Below are positions 19,535-28,382 of a stretch of 64,000 nt of DNA, piece after piece. The notes below the pieces were generated by a model. That model was not told where the DNA came from. It was given only the letters and a program-made list of their open reading frames with translations, and ran no database searches. Made by a program: the position numbers and the translations under genes. The stretch is from Candidatus Obscuribacterales bacterium (GTDB lineage: Bacteria; Cyanobacteriota; Vampirovibrionia; Obscuribacterales; Obscuribacteraceae): assembly GCA_019746975.1 (NCBI GenBank), contig JAIERK010000086.1:41375-105374 (forward strand). Reading direction: 5' to 3'. The stretch's first letter is position 1. Every line of letters begins with the position of its first letter.

Positions 19535-20464
19535 TCACTCATCAAGATCGGAATTCTCTTCGTCGATACCCGAGTTTGCGATTCTCTCGATTGTTTCTAT
19601 GAACGGCTTCAGTGCGGGATTTCGATTGCTCGTGCTCCACATTGCGCTCAGCCGGAGTGTGGCATTTAAATCCTGTACTTCCTTCAAGATGACATTGTCC
19701 GGCTTTCGTCGTCTGGCGTATTCCGTGATGAAGGTCACCCCGATGTCAGCCGAGACCAGGCTCAGCATCGTGCTCTCGGTAAATGCATCCTGCACCACAT
19801 TAAGTGTCAAACCTGCTTGGTTGCATCGAGAAAGAATGAGGTCGTAGTACATCGGAGCCGCCGTTCGTTTAAACCAGACGAATGGAACATCGCCCAGATC
19901 CCTCAGGTTTAGAGCTTCTCGCGATGTCACCTTTTTGTTCGATTTTGCAGCAGCAAGTACAACCTTCTCTTCGTTGATCAAGCAACTTTCGATCCCAATC
20001 TGATTGGCAGGCAACCAGTAGACGAATCCGATATCAATCGCCTCACTGGCTACGAGCGCCGCTTGCTGCAGTGAGCTTGCCGGCACCAGCTCCAAATCTA
20101 TCCGAGGGTTGTGTTTTCGAAACTCTCCAAACGCAGCAGGGACGTGTCCGCTGTACGTTGCGCCGTCGGCAAATCCCACTTTGAGAAAACCTGTCTTTCC
20201 CTGAGCCGCGCGCTGAGTGTGCGACACCATACGGTCTATATCGTCGAGAATGGCGCTTGCTTTATCCAGCAGCACCTGTCCGGCTGCCGTCAGCTTGACT
20301 CCGCGCGGCAGGCGCTCGAACAGCTCCACTCCCATTTCGTCCTCGAGTTGCTTGATTTGCCGACTGAGAGCCGGTTGCACAACGTGCAGCTCACGAGCAG
20401 CCTGACCAAAATGCTCTAGTTGAGCTACTCTTACAAAATATCTTAGTTGTCTTAGTTCAATCAA
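19535..20464 (-). CDS. LysR-family transcriptional regulator
   Basis: 309 residues, typical for the family. Residues 1-60 form the winged helix-turn-helix (LRQLRYFVRVAQLEHFGQAA, then LSRQIKQLEDEMGVELFERL). Residues about 90-300 form the two-lobed periplasmic-binding-like effector domain (LKVGFADGATYSG at its start). The C-terminus is acidic. It is divergent from the acetyltransferase at 20572 with about 107 bases between them, the usual arrangement in which a LysR protein controls itself and its neighbour from a shared promoter region. The effector is not predictable. The stop codon faces the rpoC2 terminator. Confidence 0.93.
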   Translation of the reverse strand: MIELRQLRYFVRVAQLEHFGQAARELHVVQPALSRQIKQLEDEMGVELFERLPRGVKLTAAGQVLLDKASAILDDIDRMVSHTQRAAQGKTGFLKVGFADGATYSGHVPAAFGEFRKHNPRIDLELVPASSLQQAALVASEAIDIGFVYWLPANQIGIESCLINEEKVVLAAAKSNKKVTSREALNLRDLGDVPFVWFKRTAAPMYYDLILSRCNQAGLTLNVVQDAFTESTMLSLVSADIGVTFITEYARRRKPDNVILKEVQDLNATLRLSAMWSTSNRNPALKPFIETIERIANSGIDEENSDLDE

Positions 20465-20571
20465 TTTTTGATGCCGATTTGCTATTAGTTTTCTGTATTC
20501 TATGTATTAGACGTTATTAAAAGCAAGTGCAACAATTCATGGCGTACCCCAACAGTCCCTGGTAATTTGTT

Positions 20572-21102
20572 ATGCAAATGACGCTGAAGAAATTTGAGAT
20601 AGTAGAGTTTGACTCCCGCTACCAGGAAGCGATTGAGCGCCTGGTGCTGCCTATTCAACAGGTCGAATTCGGAGTCAAGATTACGCGCGACGAGCAGCCC
20701 GATTTGACCAATATTCAGTCTGTCTTCCAGACTGGCAACGGTAACTTCTGGATAGCCTTGTCCAACGGCAAGGTGGTCGGCACCATCGGAGTTGTGGACA
20801 TCGGCGACCAAATGGTCGCGCTCAAGAAGATGTTTGTCGACAAAGAATATAGAGGCAAGCAGGCGGGCGTCGCGCAATCCTTGATGGATACGGCAAAGCG
20901 CTGGTGTGTCGAGAAGAATCTGTGCACCGTGCTATTGGGCACCACCGCCCAGATGTCTGCGGCGCATAGATTTTATGAGAAAAACGGATTTGTCGAGGTC
21001 GCTATGGACAAGTTGCCTAGCAACTTTCCGATTGTTCATGTCGACACGAAGTTTTACCGTCTGGACCTTTCGCCTCCTCAGGACTCGACGATTGGTCCAT
21101 AA
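20572..21102 (+). CDS. GNAT-family N-acetyltransferase
   Basis: 176 residues. The GNAT fold is seen from the beta4 strand (FWIALSNGKVVGTIGVVDI), the motif A acetyl-CoA pyrophosphate loop YRGKQAGVAQSLMDTA at about residues 97-110, and the beta5/alpha4 part (TTAQMSAAHRFYEKNGF). GNAT enzymes move an acetyl group from acetyl-CoA to an amine; the substrate is unknown. Two ATGs are in frame, at 20572 and 20578, and neither has a clear ribosome binding site. The gene is divergent from the LysR regulator, which makes it that regulator's likeliest target. Its 3' end overlaps the convergent DUF6745 gene by 25 bases. Confidence 0.88.
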   Translation: MQMTLKKFEIVEFDSRYQEAIERLVLPIQQVEFGVKITRDEQPDLTNIQSVFQTGNGNFWIALSNGKVVGTIGVVDIGDQMVALKKMFVDKEYRGKQAGVAQSLMDTAKRWCVEKNLCTVLLGTTAQMSAAHRFYEKNGFVEVAMDKLPSNFPIVHVDTKFYRLDLSPPQDSTIGP

Positions 21103-22655
21103 TTGTCTTCATTCAATCTGAATGTCCAGGCAACGGCTTCACGGGCGGTGCCAACATTGGGTGGTACGCGCAAAAAATATTGTTTCAAACTGCCGTCAGG
21201 CTCTGGCGTGGAGTTGTTGACCATCACGACGACGAGCGGTTCGTTGCCATCGGTAGAACCATTTGAATTGAATGACTTTCGGTACAGAACGCCGCAGTCG
21301 TCTTCGTGAATTTTTCTGGCTCCGGACTCTTTGAGGAAGCGCTCCAGACCATAGCGTTCAATCAAGATCGTTCTGGTCTCGACATTTTTCTCTGCTTCGA
21401 TCATGTCTACTGTAATCGACTCAGGCTCCTCGATTAACTCTTTTGCCACTCTTCTACCGTGCCAGAAGTGCGCCTGGAAGTCGTCGCTAAATTTCAGCGC
21501 CGGACCATTTTCGTCGTGGAATCGATGTTCCGGATCCAGTTTCGAGTGCACCGGGTATTCGCATACGAATGCGAGTCCTTCGTAGAACAGCAAGGCATAA
21601 GCAGTTTCCAGCACTCTTCCCCAGATATTGAGTGACTCCAGATTCGGTTCGCTATACGCATTTTGCGCAATGTCTTTCAGGAAGAAGTGAACCGGAAAGG
21701 CATCCATGAGCCGAGATTTCTTGAAGAGCTCCAGTTGAAGACTGCTGGAAATAAGCCGAATGGCAGGATCTCGATAGGCTCCCATTCGCGGCCAATTCCA
21801 CACTAGAGTTGGACGAATCGGCGGCGCAACCATCATGTCTTCATTGCTTTCCGATTGATTGATCAACGAAAGGATTTCGCTTCTGCCCTTCTGAATCTCT
21901 GATCTCGCTTTGTCTAGATTGATTTGAAAACGTTCTCCACCAGCCTCAAGAACACCTTTGAAGGTGTTGATCGTTCTTGCAAGAATCTGTGGAATCAACT
22001 GCAAATCGAGTTGCGTTTCTACTCGTCGCGTCATCGTATTGATTAAGTTTAGTCGTTCTTTCGCCCGCTCCATCGCCTGGTTGGAGACCCAACCGCCGAC
22101 ATCCTTCTCCAGCGAATTTGTCAACGATTTTACACTCGCCTGAAAGTTGGAATTGATTTGCAGTCCAATTGGAGTCAAGCGCGGCGCGTAGTTGTGCGTA
22201 TCGATTGTCCCGCCTTCGTTTTCGTAAATCTTGTGTATTACCCGGTTGAGCTCTGTTCTTGTATGCTGCTGGCGCATTTTGTCGCTCTGTATTTTGAGAG
22301 CCGTCACCTGCGAATCGCCAAACTGTTGATCGAGGTTGTGCCAGAGCCTGTTCCATGGACCTGTTTGTAAGTTGCGACGGAGGACTGGAATGACGTAATC
22401 TCGATCAGCCTCTTCGAGTATTAGTGAGATGATTACTGGATAGACAGTAAGTTGAAAGATACTGTCGCAAACGATCACGGAAGGTGCTGCGAGTCCATTC
22501 CTTGCGTATAACTCTTTTATGTCTGTGGCAATTGCGTGATGCTCAACCTGATCGGGCATCTTCTGATGCCGTGTCCAGCCGTGATTGAAAACGGCTAGAA
22601 GCTCCTTGTGCTCCTCGCTGAGCTGATTCAGGCTATCGTCTACCAGATGGGTCAT
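21078..22655 (-). CDS. DUF6745-like protein (first of two in the window)
   Basis: 525 residues, no signal peptide or membrane segment. The N-terminal two thirds are helical and contain no motif I recognise. The C-terminal 90 residues match the second such protein at 61323-62774: ARKIHEDDCGVLYRK, then VNNSTPEPDGS, then RVPPNVGTAREAVAWTFR. This C-terminal block is what I recall as DUF6745, a family with no established function in which the last strand pattern N-S-T-P-E-P-D-G and R-V-P-P recur. The gene is divergent from the small gene at 22950, whose product has the motif EVTGHAHAI; I recall such a small protein beside DUF6745 genes in other bacteria, which would suggest a functional pair. The 3' end overlaps the acetyltransferase gene tail to tail. 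Confidence 0.7.
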   Translation of the reverse strand: MTHLVDDSLNQLSEEHKELLAVFNHGWTRHQKMPDQVEHHAIATDIKELYARNGLAAPSVIVCDSIFQLTVYPVIISLILEEADRDYVIPVLRRNLQTGPWNRLWHNLDQQFGDSQVTALKIQSDKMRQQHTRTELNRVIHKIYENEGGTIDTHNYAPRLTPIGLQINSNFQASVKSLTNSLEKDVGGWVSNQAMERAKERLNLINTMTRRVETQLDLQLIPQILARTINTFKGVLEAGGERFQINLDKARSEIQKGRSEILSLINQSESNEDMMVAPPIRPTLVWNWPRMGAYRDPAIRLISSSLQLELFKKSRLMDAFPVHFFLKDIAQNAYSEPNLESLNIWGRVLETAYALLFYEGLAFVCEYPVHSKLDPEHRFHDENGPALKFSDDFQAHFWHGRRVAKELIEEPESITVDMIEAEKNVETRTILIERYGLERFLKESGARKIHEDDCGVLYRKSFNSNGSTDGNEPLVVVMVNNSTPEPDGSLKQYFLRVPPNVGTAREAVAWTFRLNEDNYGPIVES

Positions 22656-22834
22656 CTTTCACTGAACCACGCTCGAAATTACTTCTGGTGCCGTAGGCGC
22701 TAGTCGTGCTCTGCTGATCTCTATATTGACATTTTGCCGCATTCTGTGTCGCTCTAAAGAGCGAGTGTTGCGAAAAACGACAAGATCTTGATGAAGCGGC
22801 TCAGGGGTTCGCTATTGGCGACAAAATATTACAG

Positions 22835-22865
22835 TCAAGGTTAAACCGAGTCGATTTAACCTTGA
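22835..22865. promoter_or_regulatory. Perfect 11-bp inverted repeat in the DUF6745 / partner intergenic region
   Basis: TCAAGGTTAAA (22835-22845) and TTTAACCTTGA (22855-22865) are exact inverted arms around a 9-base spacer. They lie 85 bases before the gene at 22950, between it and the divergent gene that starts at 22655. No T run follows, so a terminator is unlikely. A dimeric repressor operator shared by the two genes is the simplest reading. Confidence 0.6.
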
Positions 22866-22949
22866 GTTGGTCGCTAAGTTTTGCTCTCCCGTATATCATG
22901 GAAATTGGACATGATGCAGTGCTTCGTGCCGAAGCTTGGAGGAGTAACA

Positions 22950-23264
22950 ATGGGTATTCAATACCGACAGGGTGACGTTCTGTTAGTAAAGGTGGATCTG
23001 GACGCCCTTCCTCAAGGTGCGGTTCAGCAGGATGTGGACGGGCGCATCGTGCTGGCCTATGGAGAGGTCACTGGACACGCTCATGCGATAGATGCGACCC
23101 TTGCGTCCATGTATCAGTGGAAAGGCGATCGCTTGCTTGAAGCTAAGGTTGGTGCTCGTCTGGTTCATGAAGAACACAACCCGATCGATTTAGAGCCCGG
23201 CTACTATCGCGTTGTTCAACAAAGAGAGTATGAGCCTGGCTCATACAGGACCGTCATCGACTAA
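22950..23264 (+). CDS. Small conserved protein with VTGHAHAI motif, probable partner of the DUF6745 protein
   Basis: 104 residues from an ATG with a strong GGAGGAG ribosome binding site 5-6 bases upstream; the frame extends to 22881 but that region lacks support. The sequence is a compact beta-rich domain: it begins with YRQGDVLLVKVD, continues with DGRIVLAYGEVTGHAHAI at about residues 30-47, and ends with EPGYYRVVQQREYEPG. Similar short proteins occur in bacteria and phages, without a defined function that I know. The paired His residues could bind metal. It is divergent from the DUF6745 gene at 21078-22655, sharing an intergenic region with a perfect inverted repeat. Confidence 0.8.
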   Translation: MGIQYRQGDVLLVKVDLDALPQGAVQQDVDGRIVLAYGEVTGHAHAIDATLASMYQWKGDRLLEAKVGARLVHEEHNPIDLEPGYYRVVQQREYEPGSYRTVID

Positions 23265-23294
23265 CCTTGATTCAGTTCAATCATCTTCGATGCA

Positions 23295-23392
23295 ACGGTC
23301 TTTGATGACGGTCTTTGATAAAACTTTGAGCGGCCAACGATTTCGTTTTCCTCGACGTTTGTTATCGAACGTTTGTTATCGACGTCTGTTAT
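23295..23392. repeat. Two adjacent short tandem repeat arrays
   Basis: Two copies of ACGGTCTTTGAT(G/A), 13 bases each, occupy 23295-23320. Three copies of CGA(A)CGT(T/C)TGTTAT occupy 23353-23365, 23366-23379 and 23380-23392. They fill the gap between the small gene ending at 23264 and the membrane protein at 23488. They may be protein binding sites spaced by little more than one helical turn, or slippage products. Confidence 0.6.
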
Positions 23393-23487
23393 GTTCGAAG
23401 GTGTTCCTACACCGTTGAACAAGTAAAGGTCAGGAGTTTCTTCGGAAATAATTGCTTGTCTGAACTCGTATATATGTCGACTAGTTA

Positions 23488-23757
23488 GTGCCGTCGCAGG
23501 TTCTACGATCTGTGAAACTATGGCGTGTCGGAGTCGCTGTTGGACTCACGATGTTTATCGCACCGCTTGTATGTCTACTTGGGTGTGCCATCATCCATTG
23601 CCGACTCTCTCCCACGCTCGGCGCTCTCGCTTGGGGGAGCATCGTGATTCTTTCTGTGTTTCTGACATGTTCGATGGTAATTCTAAAGGTCGCCAGAGCA
23701 CAAGAACGAACGAGAAGGGGCGCCCCAGACAACTGTTCTAAATTCGAGACGACTTGA
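23488..23757 (+). CDS. Small two-helix membrane protein (tentative)
   Basis: 89 residues from a GTG. Two hydrophobic segments are clear: VGVAVGLTMFIAPLVCLLGC (about residues 14-33) and WGSIVILSVFLTCSMVILKV (about 49-68). The N-terminus is basic and the C-terminus is polar and Arg-rich. No ribosome binding site is obvious and other frames are also open here, so the call rests on the hydrophobic pattern. It ends two bases before the convergent VIT-domain gene. Confidence 0.4.
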   Translation: MPSQVLRSVKLWRVGVAVGLTMFIAPLVCLLGCAIIHCRLSPTLGALAWGSIVILSVFLTCSMVILKVARAQERTRRGAPDNCSKFETT

Positions 23758-23758
23758 A

Positions 23759-26700
23759 CTATTTGTTCCAATCCGTCGGTGACTTCAACGTCTCACGCTT
23801 GCTCATAGAGTAGAGTCTTAGGCCGATGAAGCAAAGTACCGAAAGCGGGACTCCGACAGCAAACAAGAGACTCCAGAGAATTTTCGTGACGGCGCCAGAT
23901 CTAGGGGTAGCGACGTCACAACACATAGCCGCTCTATCGTTGTGACCGAAGATCTGATCGAATCCTTCTGCCGAGTTGCCGGTCTGCTGCGGCGGTGAAT
24001 CCCCTGTGTTGTAGTAGGAATCATTGACTTTCATCTGAGCGCTCTCATCGCCAGATTGTGGACCGATTGTTCCGTTTGTCGATCCGCTGACGGAGCTGGC
24101 GGCGGACAGTGAAGTGAGTTTGTCGGTTACGGATTCCCTCGGGAAGAAAGCATGCTCCTGCTTAGCGTTGTTGCTCTCCAGTGATTTTGTGCGGAAGTCG
24201 CTCAGGACGGGTGGCGTAGTCGGCGTCAGCGTGCCCGTTGCCATTGATTCTGGGCGACTCATTGGTTTTGCATCGTAATAAGCTTCCTTTTTCTTCGATT
24301 CGGCTTGTGGTAGGGGTTCTGCAGTCGACGCCGATCCCGAATAATACTCATTGTTGCCGACTGCTGGAGCTGAAGATTGCGAGGAGTATGCATCACCGAA
24401 GCCTCCTCCAGAGCCGGAGCTATAGAAGTTTGTATCGCGGCGCGATTGAGGTGCGTTCAACTTTCCGCTTTTCCACTTGGAAGGTTCGAAGGCGAGGCGA
24501 GCGAGCTTCGTCTGCTGCAAACTGCCGCCGAATCGCGATCTCGGTATCTCTTTACTCAGTGGCGGGGAGACTGGTTGCGGTGGGGGCAGTGGAACCGTGC
24601 CGGCACTCACGTGCCCCTCGTCCGCAGGTGTATCTCCTGCCGTCATGATTCCCACATCGGTGACCTGCCGCTTCGCGTCCTCACAGACAGGGCCGAGCGT
24701 GCCGAAACTGTTGAGGGAGCCGAGAACTTCAGCTGCCTTTGAAGACAAGTCTTTACTGGTTTTTTCCTCTACTACTTCTTCTTGAACCTTCGAGAGGTCC
24801 ACGTCCTCTGTCACTACAGCGCTGGATACAGGCGTAACCAGGTGGTAGCGATTGGCGATCTCGAATGCACCAGCGAGATCTCCGTTTTGAAACCGTGCCA
24901 CAGCGAGTTTGTAAGCTTGCAATTGAGCTAGTTCGGTGTTCTCACCGGCACCGCGATAACCATTCGTGGTGGCGCTCCGCCTGATAGTTCCGTTAGCGAC
25001 ATTATGCAGGAATACGTTGATGTCCTGCGACAAGTTTCCGACCCTCACCACTCGCGTGACTCCGGGACATCTGTAGGATTCGTTGAGAATCACATTGGGA
25101 CCAGATGCGACTTGGAGGTCGTGAAGCTTCAGTGATCTTCCCCGGAGCTGCATGTTCAAATAAGCAGAGTTTTCAGAAAGAGGTTGGGCTGCATGGATCC
25201 AGAGGATCTGGTCCCTTCGACCCAGCGAGGATAGTGCGGAGATAAGAGCGTTCGAATCAATCTGTCCACCTACGCAGGCAGTTGTCTTCAGCTTGTCGAT
25301 GGCCAACTTGAATCTTTGATCTCTTGGAGTCCGAGCATCAAGCAGTAGTTCCTCGCCATCTTTGACTTGAACCAGGGTGACGTTCAAATTGTCCGGCGCT
25401 GTAGCCAGTCCATCGACAATTTCGTTGATGTATGGAGCCATCGTGATCGACTTGTCGACGATAATCGTAAGGTGTTTCTGCTCTTGTAAATTTTGCTGCT
25501 TAACAAAATCGCGAGCCGTGGCGCCGGCTCGAAAGATTCCATCGGGAAGCGCGAAGTAATCCACCTGCCGTGCTTCGACCGGCGTATCGGGTGGGCGCAT
25601 TGTCAATGTTGCCGGCGACTCGCCCCAAGCTAGCCCAACATGAGGAATGGCAGCAAATCGACCCAATAGGGAGTTATCGATACTGGCATTGGCGACTTTT
25701 GACTCGTTAGCGCCGGAGCCTATTCCAGCGATCGATATCTCGGTTTTTCCTTCTAACGCGATCTTATGCTGAATGGGAATGGCGAAATTTCGTTCTTCGA
25801 AAGTTGGCAGAACGACAGCCGCTTCTTTATTGTCGGTCACCACCATCGGTGCCACTATGTGTAGCCGAATTCGCGTTTTAGTTCCTTTCGCCACGGGATA
25901 GCATTGGACCAAAACAGAGTCTTTGCCGCTCATGCTCACAAGGAGGGGATCGCGTTTATGCTGCATGACCGCTTGTTGATAAGTTTGTCTTGCTTCATTT
26001 CGTTCTTGTATAACGGTTTCTTTCCTGACTTCGTCGAGCCAGAGTGTAGCTCTGGATACCACCGCGTTTGGTGGCAAAAGGATATTTGCGCGAGCCTCTC
26101 GTGCTATCGGGGAGACATTTTCAAAGGTGAAATCCCAATCGAGGCTTGCCAAACCGGCGCTGCCATCGAGATTTCCGGAAATAGTCGAATTGCTTACCGA
26201 AAGCCCCCGTGCGACGCCGCTGACCAGCTCGCCGGCGATGTCTGGGTCGAGATCGAACTCATCTTTAACATCAGCATTGAGACCGGCAGGATCATCGATC
26301 AGCCCGGCATTCTTGATGGTGCCCCTGAAAGAGGCGGGGATAGGAACGGTGTTGAAAGCGACACCGGTAACTTTGTAATAGAGATCGCGGGCTTGCTCAA
26401 CTCTGACTGGATGCTGGTGTTCTACCAGGGAGCCCAAGATGTCGGTGGCTTCGCCGGAGCGCTCATAACACGCTCTGAGCAGGACATCTCGACTTCCCCA
26501 CTTTCGTAACCAGGCGATCGCATCTCCTGCTTTGGGTCCCGGTTGGGTAGCTTCGGCTAACTGTGCCCGTGTTAATGTCGATGGCAACTCCACTGCGACA
26601 ACCATAACCAAAATGATCAAGTGCCCGAGATGCTTTAGCTGGTGAGCATCGAAGAAGGTCGGGTGTCGGTCTGCGAGTTTGCAAATCGTGCCGCCGCAAA

Positions 26701-27433
26701 GCAAGATGACCGGTATCGAGAGTAAAGGAGAGAGACCGAGCAAGCCGGTACCATATGGCAGCAGAAGCCCGATGAACATGGGCGCAAGCGGTGCGAGCAT
26801 CAGAGTGTAGAGCACCGATATGCCAAGCGCCATGCCACTTGCCAGAGACATCATGGAGTACAATGGCGAGAGATTTAGTCTAGTTGCCAACCATGTCAGG
26901 GTTGTTGAAATGGGGATGAGGAGAAACAGGAAGATGTGGAAAATCGTAGGGAATGGGTCGAAAAATTGTCGTGCCATCTCGTGTGTATTCGTCTCTATAA
27001 CGAGCGCTGCAACGGGTAACACGGCACCGAAAAGCATTGACATGAATCCCGGGCGAAAATACGATTTCGCGTCGGAAGTTTTATACGTGTCCGTTTGACC
27101 GATAGGAGACGCTTGATTGGTTGGGTTGAATCCAATGCGTTTTGTCGTATCCCGAAAGTTATGTTGTTTGGCTTGCTTCTTTGTACGAACTTGCTTCTCG
27201 GACCTGGATCCATGCTTTTTTGGAGCCGCTACTTTGCGAGTCTTGCCGTCACTCTTGCGATATGCAGATTTGCTCTCAGAACTGCTATTTGTTGGAGCTG
27301 CTTGAGATGGAGCACCTTTTTGCATCTCCAGCCTTCGCGGCTCATCAGGCGTAGCATTGAACAAGCCCTGCCAAAAATCTGAGTTAGACTTCTCATCGCC
27401 CGAACCGGACGATTTGTTGCTGAGTTCGGTCAT
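23759..27433 (-). CDS. Large multi-pass membrane protein with VIT and von Willebrand A-like domains
   Basis: 1224 residues. Residues 1-120 are polar and basic. About 125-290 hold five or six hydrophobic segments (LLIPISTTLTWLATRL, LYTLMLAPLAPMFIGLLLP and others). About 400-560 is a VIT domain: DWDFTFENVSPIAREARANI, then LPPNAVVSRATLWL and QQAVMQHKRDPLLVS. About 650-760 resembles a von Willebrand A domain, with DKSIT in the place of the D-x-S-x-S metal site. A long low-complexity Gly/Ser/Pro segment precedes a last transmembrane helix (about 1183-1203). VIT-VWA proteins of animals and bacteria bind proteins outside the cell or in the envelope; several belong to exosortase-type loci, but none is seen here. 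The start is the ATG at 27433. The neighbour at 27621 is divergent. Confidence 0.8.
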   Translation of the reverse strand: MTELSNKSSGSGDEKSNSDFWQGLFNATPDEPRRLEMQKGAPSQAAPTNSSSESKSAYRKSDGKTRKVAAPKKHGSRSEKQVRTKKQAKQHNFRDTTKRIGFNPTNQASPIGQTDTYKTSDAKSYFRPGFMSMLFGAVLPVAALVIETNTHEMARQFFDPFPTIFHIFLFLLIPISTTLTWLATRLNLSPLYSMMSLASGMALGISVLYTLMLAPLAPMFIGLLLPYGTGLLGLSPLLSIPVILLCGGTICKLADRHPTFFDAHQLKHLGHLIILVMVVAVELPSTLTRAQLAEATQPGPKAGDAIAWLRKWGSRDVLLRACYERSGEATDILGSLVEHQHPVRVEQARDLYYKVTGVAFNTVPIPASFRGTIKNAGLIDDPAGLNADVKDEFDLDPDIAGELVSGVARGLSVSNSTISGNLDGSAGLASLDWDFTFENVSPIAREARANILLPPNAVVSRATLWLDEVRKETVIQERNEARQTYQQAVMQHKRDPLLVSMSGKDSVLVQCYPVAKGTKTRIRLHIVAPMVVTDNKEAAVVLPTFEERNFAIPIQHKIALEGKTEISIAGIGSGANESKVANASIDNSLLGRFAAIPHVGLAWGESPATLTMRPPDTPVEARQVDYFALPDGIFRAGATARDFVKQQNLQEQKHLTIIVDKSITMAPYINEIVDGLATAPDNLNVTLVQVKDGEELLLDARTPRDQRFKLAIDKLKTTACVGGQIDSNALISALSSLGRRDQILWIHAAQPLSENSAYLNMQLRGRSLKLHDLQVASGPNVILNESYRCPGVTRVVRVGNLSQDINVFLHNVANGTIRRSATTNGYRGAGENTELAQLQAYKLAVARFQNGDLAGAFEIANRYHLVTPVSSAVVTEDVDLSKVQEEVVEEKTSKDLSSKAAEVLGSLNSFGTLGPVCEDAKRQVTDVGIMTAGDTPADEGHVSAGTVPLPPPQPVSPPLSKEIPRSRFGGSLQQTKLARLAFEPSKWKSGKLNAPQSRRDTNFYSSGSGGGFGDAYSSQSSAPAVGNNEYYSGSASTAEPLPQAESKKKEAYYDAKPMSRPESMATGTLTPTTPPVLSDFRTKSLESNNAKQEHAFFPRESVTDKLTSLSAASSVSGSTNGTIGPQSGDESAQMKVNDSYYNTGDSPPQQTGNSAEGFDQIFGHNDRAAMCCDVATPRSGAVTKILWSLLFAVGVPLSVLCFIGLRLYSMSKRETLKSPTDWNK

Positions 27434-27620
27434 ATCATGCCTCTATCGCCGACGTCGTGATTGGGCACCAAGCTGGTTATTCCCATGCTAGCCCAAAGCT
27501 ATTTTTGGCAACATGGAGTTTTCCCTGTAATTCCCTTGTGGATGGTCGCCATGTAAATGTGCGCGGGGAAATCTATAATTTCAGGGAATGTCACTAATTG
27601 AGTAGCAGAGGGCTCTAATT

Positions 27621-28382
27621 TTGGAAGTTTTCGGCGGCTTGATTGTTCTCACAGTCATTACACTCATGACCGGCCTGCGTGTCGTGAGGGAGTATGACCG
27701 CCTGGTTGTAATGCGGTTTGGAAAAGTAGTCGGGCTCCGTGGACCTGGTCTCAAGCTCGTATTACCATTCTTCGAACGTGCTCAGCAGGTAGATGTCCGT
27801 GTCGTAACCATGCCGGTGCCGGCTCAAGAGGCGATGACCAGGGATAATGTGCCGGTCACGGTTGAGGCGGTTTGCTTGTTTCAGGTAGAGAACCCAAGGC
27901 AGGCGGTGCTCACTGTTCAGGATCCAATTGAAGCCACCGGTCTACTCGCACAGACTGCGATGAGGACGGTTATTGGTCAGATCACGTTGGACGAAATGCT
28001 TTCTGAGCGCGATAAAGTCAACAATCGTCTTAAGGCAATCGTTGACAAACAGACCGACCACTGGGGTATTCGCATCATCAGTATGGAGCTCAAGGATCTG
28101 GCGGTTCCGTCCCAGATGAGACGGGCCATGTCTCGACAGGCCGAGGCTGAGCGTTTGCGACGTGCTATGGTTACCAATGCCGAGGGCGAAGCTCAGGCTG
28201 CGGCCAAGCTCGCAGAGGCAGCTGACATTATATTCGCGCAGCCTGGTGCTTTTGACCTAAGACGATTACAGTCTGTTCTGGAAGTATCCACCGGAAAGAA
28301 CACTACCCTTGTAATTCCCACACCGTTTTCCATAGCAGGAACAGAACCCCTCGATGAATTCACCGACGAAGACAATGGATGA
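27621..28382 (+). CDS. SPFH/band 7 (stomatin-like) membrane protein
   Basis: 253 residues, typical of slipins. Residues 1-20 form one transmembrane helix (GGLIVLTVITLMTGLRVV), followed by YDRLVVMRFGKVVGLRGPG, the signature start of the SPFH domain. The domain runs to about residue 180. A coiled-coil with RAMSRQAEAERLRRAMV and the A-E-G-E-A-Q-A-A motif follows. These proteins oligomerise under the membrane and organise microdomains or regulate membrane proteases; an NfeD-like partner is usual but is not present. The start is a TTG at 27621; no in-frame ATG precedes the transmembrane helix. It overlaps the next gene by 8 bases at ATGGATGA, implying translational coupling. Confidence 0.92.
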   Translation: MEVFGGLIVLTVITLMTGLRVVREYDRLVVMRFGKVVGLRGPGLKLVLPFFERAQQVDVRVVTMPVPAQEAMTRDNVPVTVEAVCLFQVENPRQAVLTVQDPIEATGLLAQTAMRTVIGQITLDEMLSERDKVNNRLKAIVDKQTDHWGIRIISMELKDLAVPSQMRRAMSRQAEAERLRRAMVTNAEGEAQAAAKLAEAADIIFAQPGAFDLRRLQSVLEVSTGKNTTLVIPTPFSIAGTEPLDEFTDEDNG

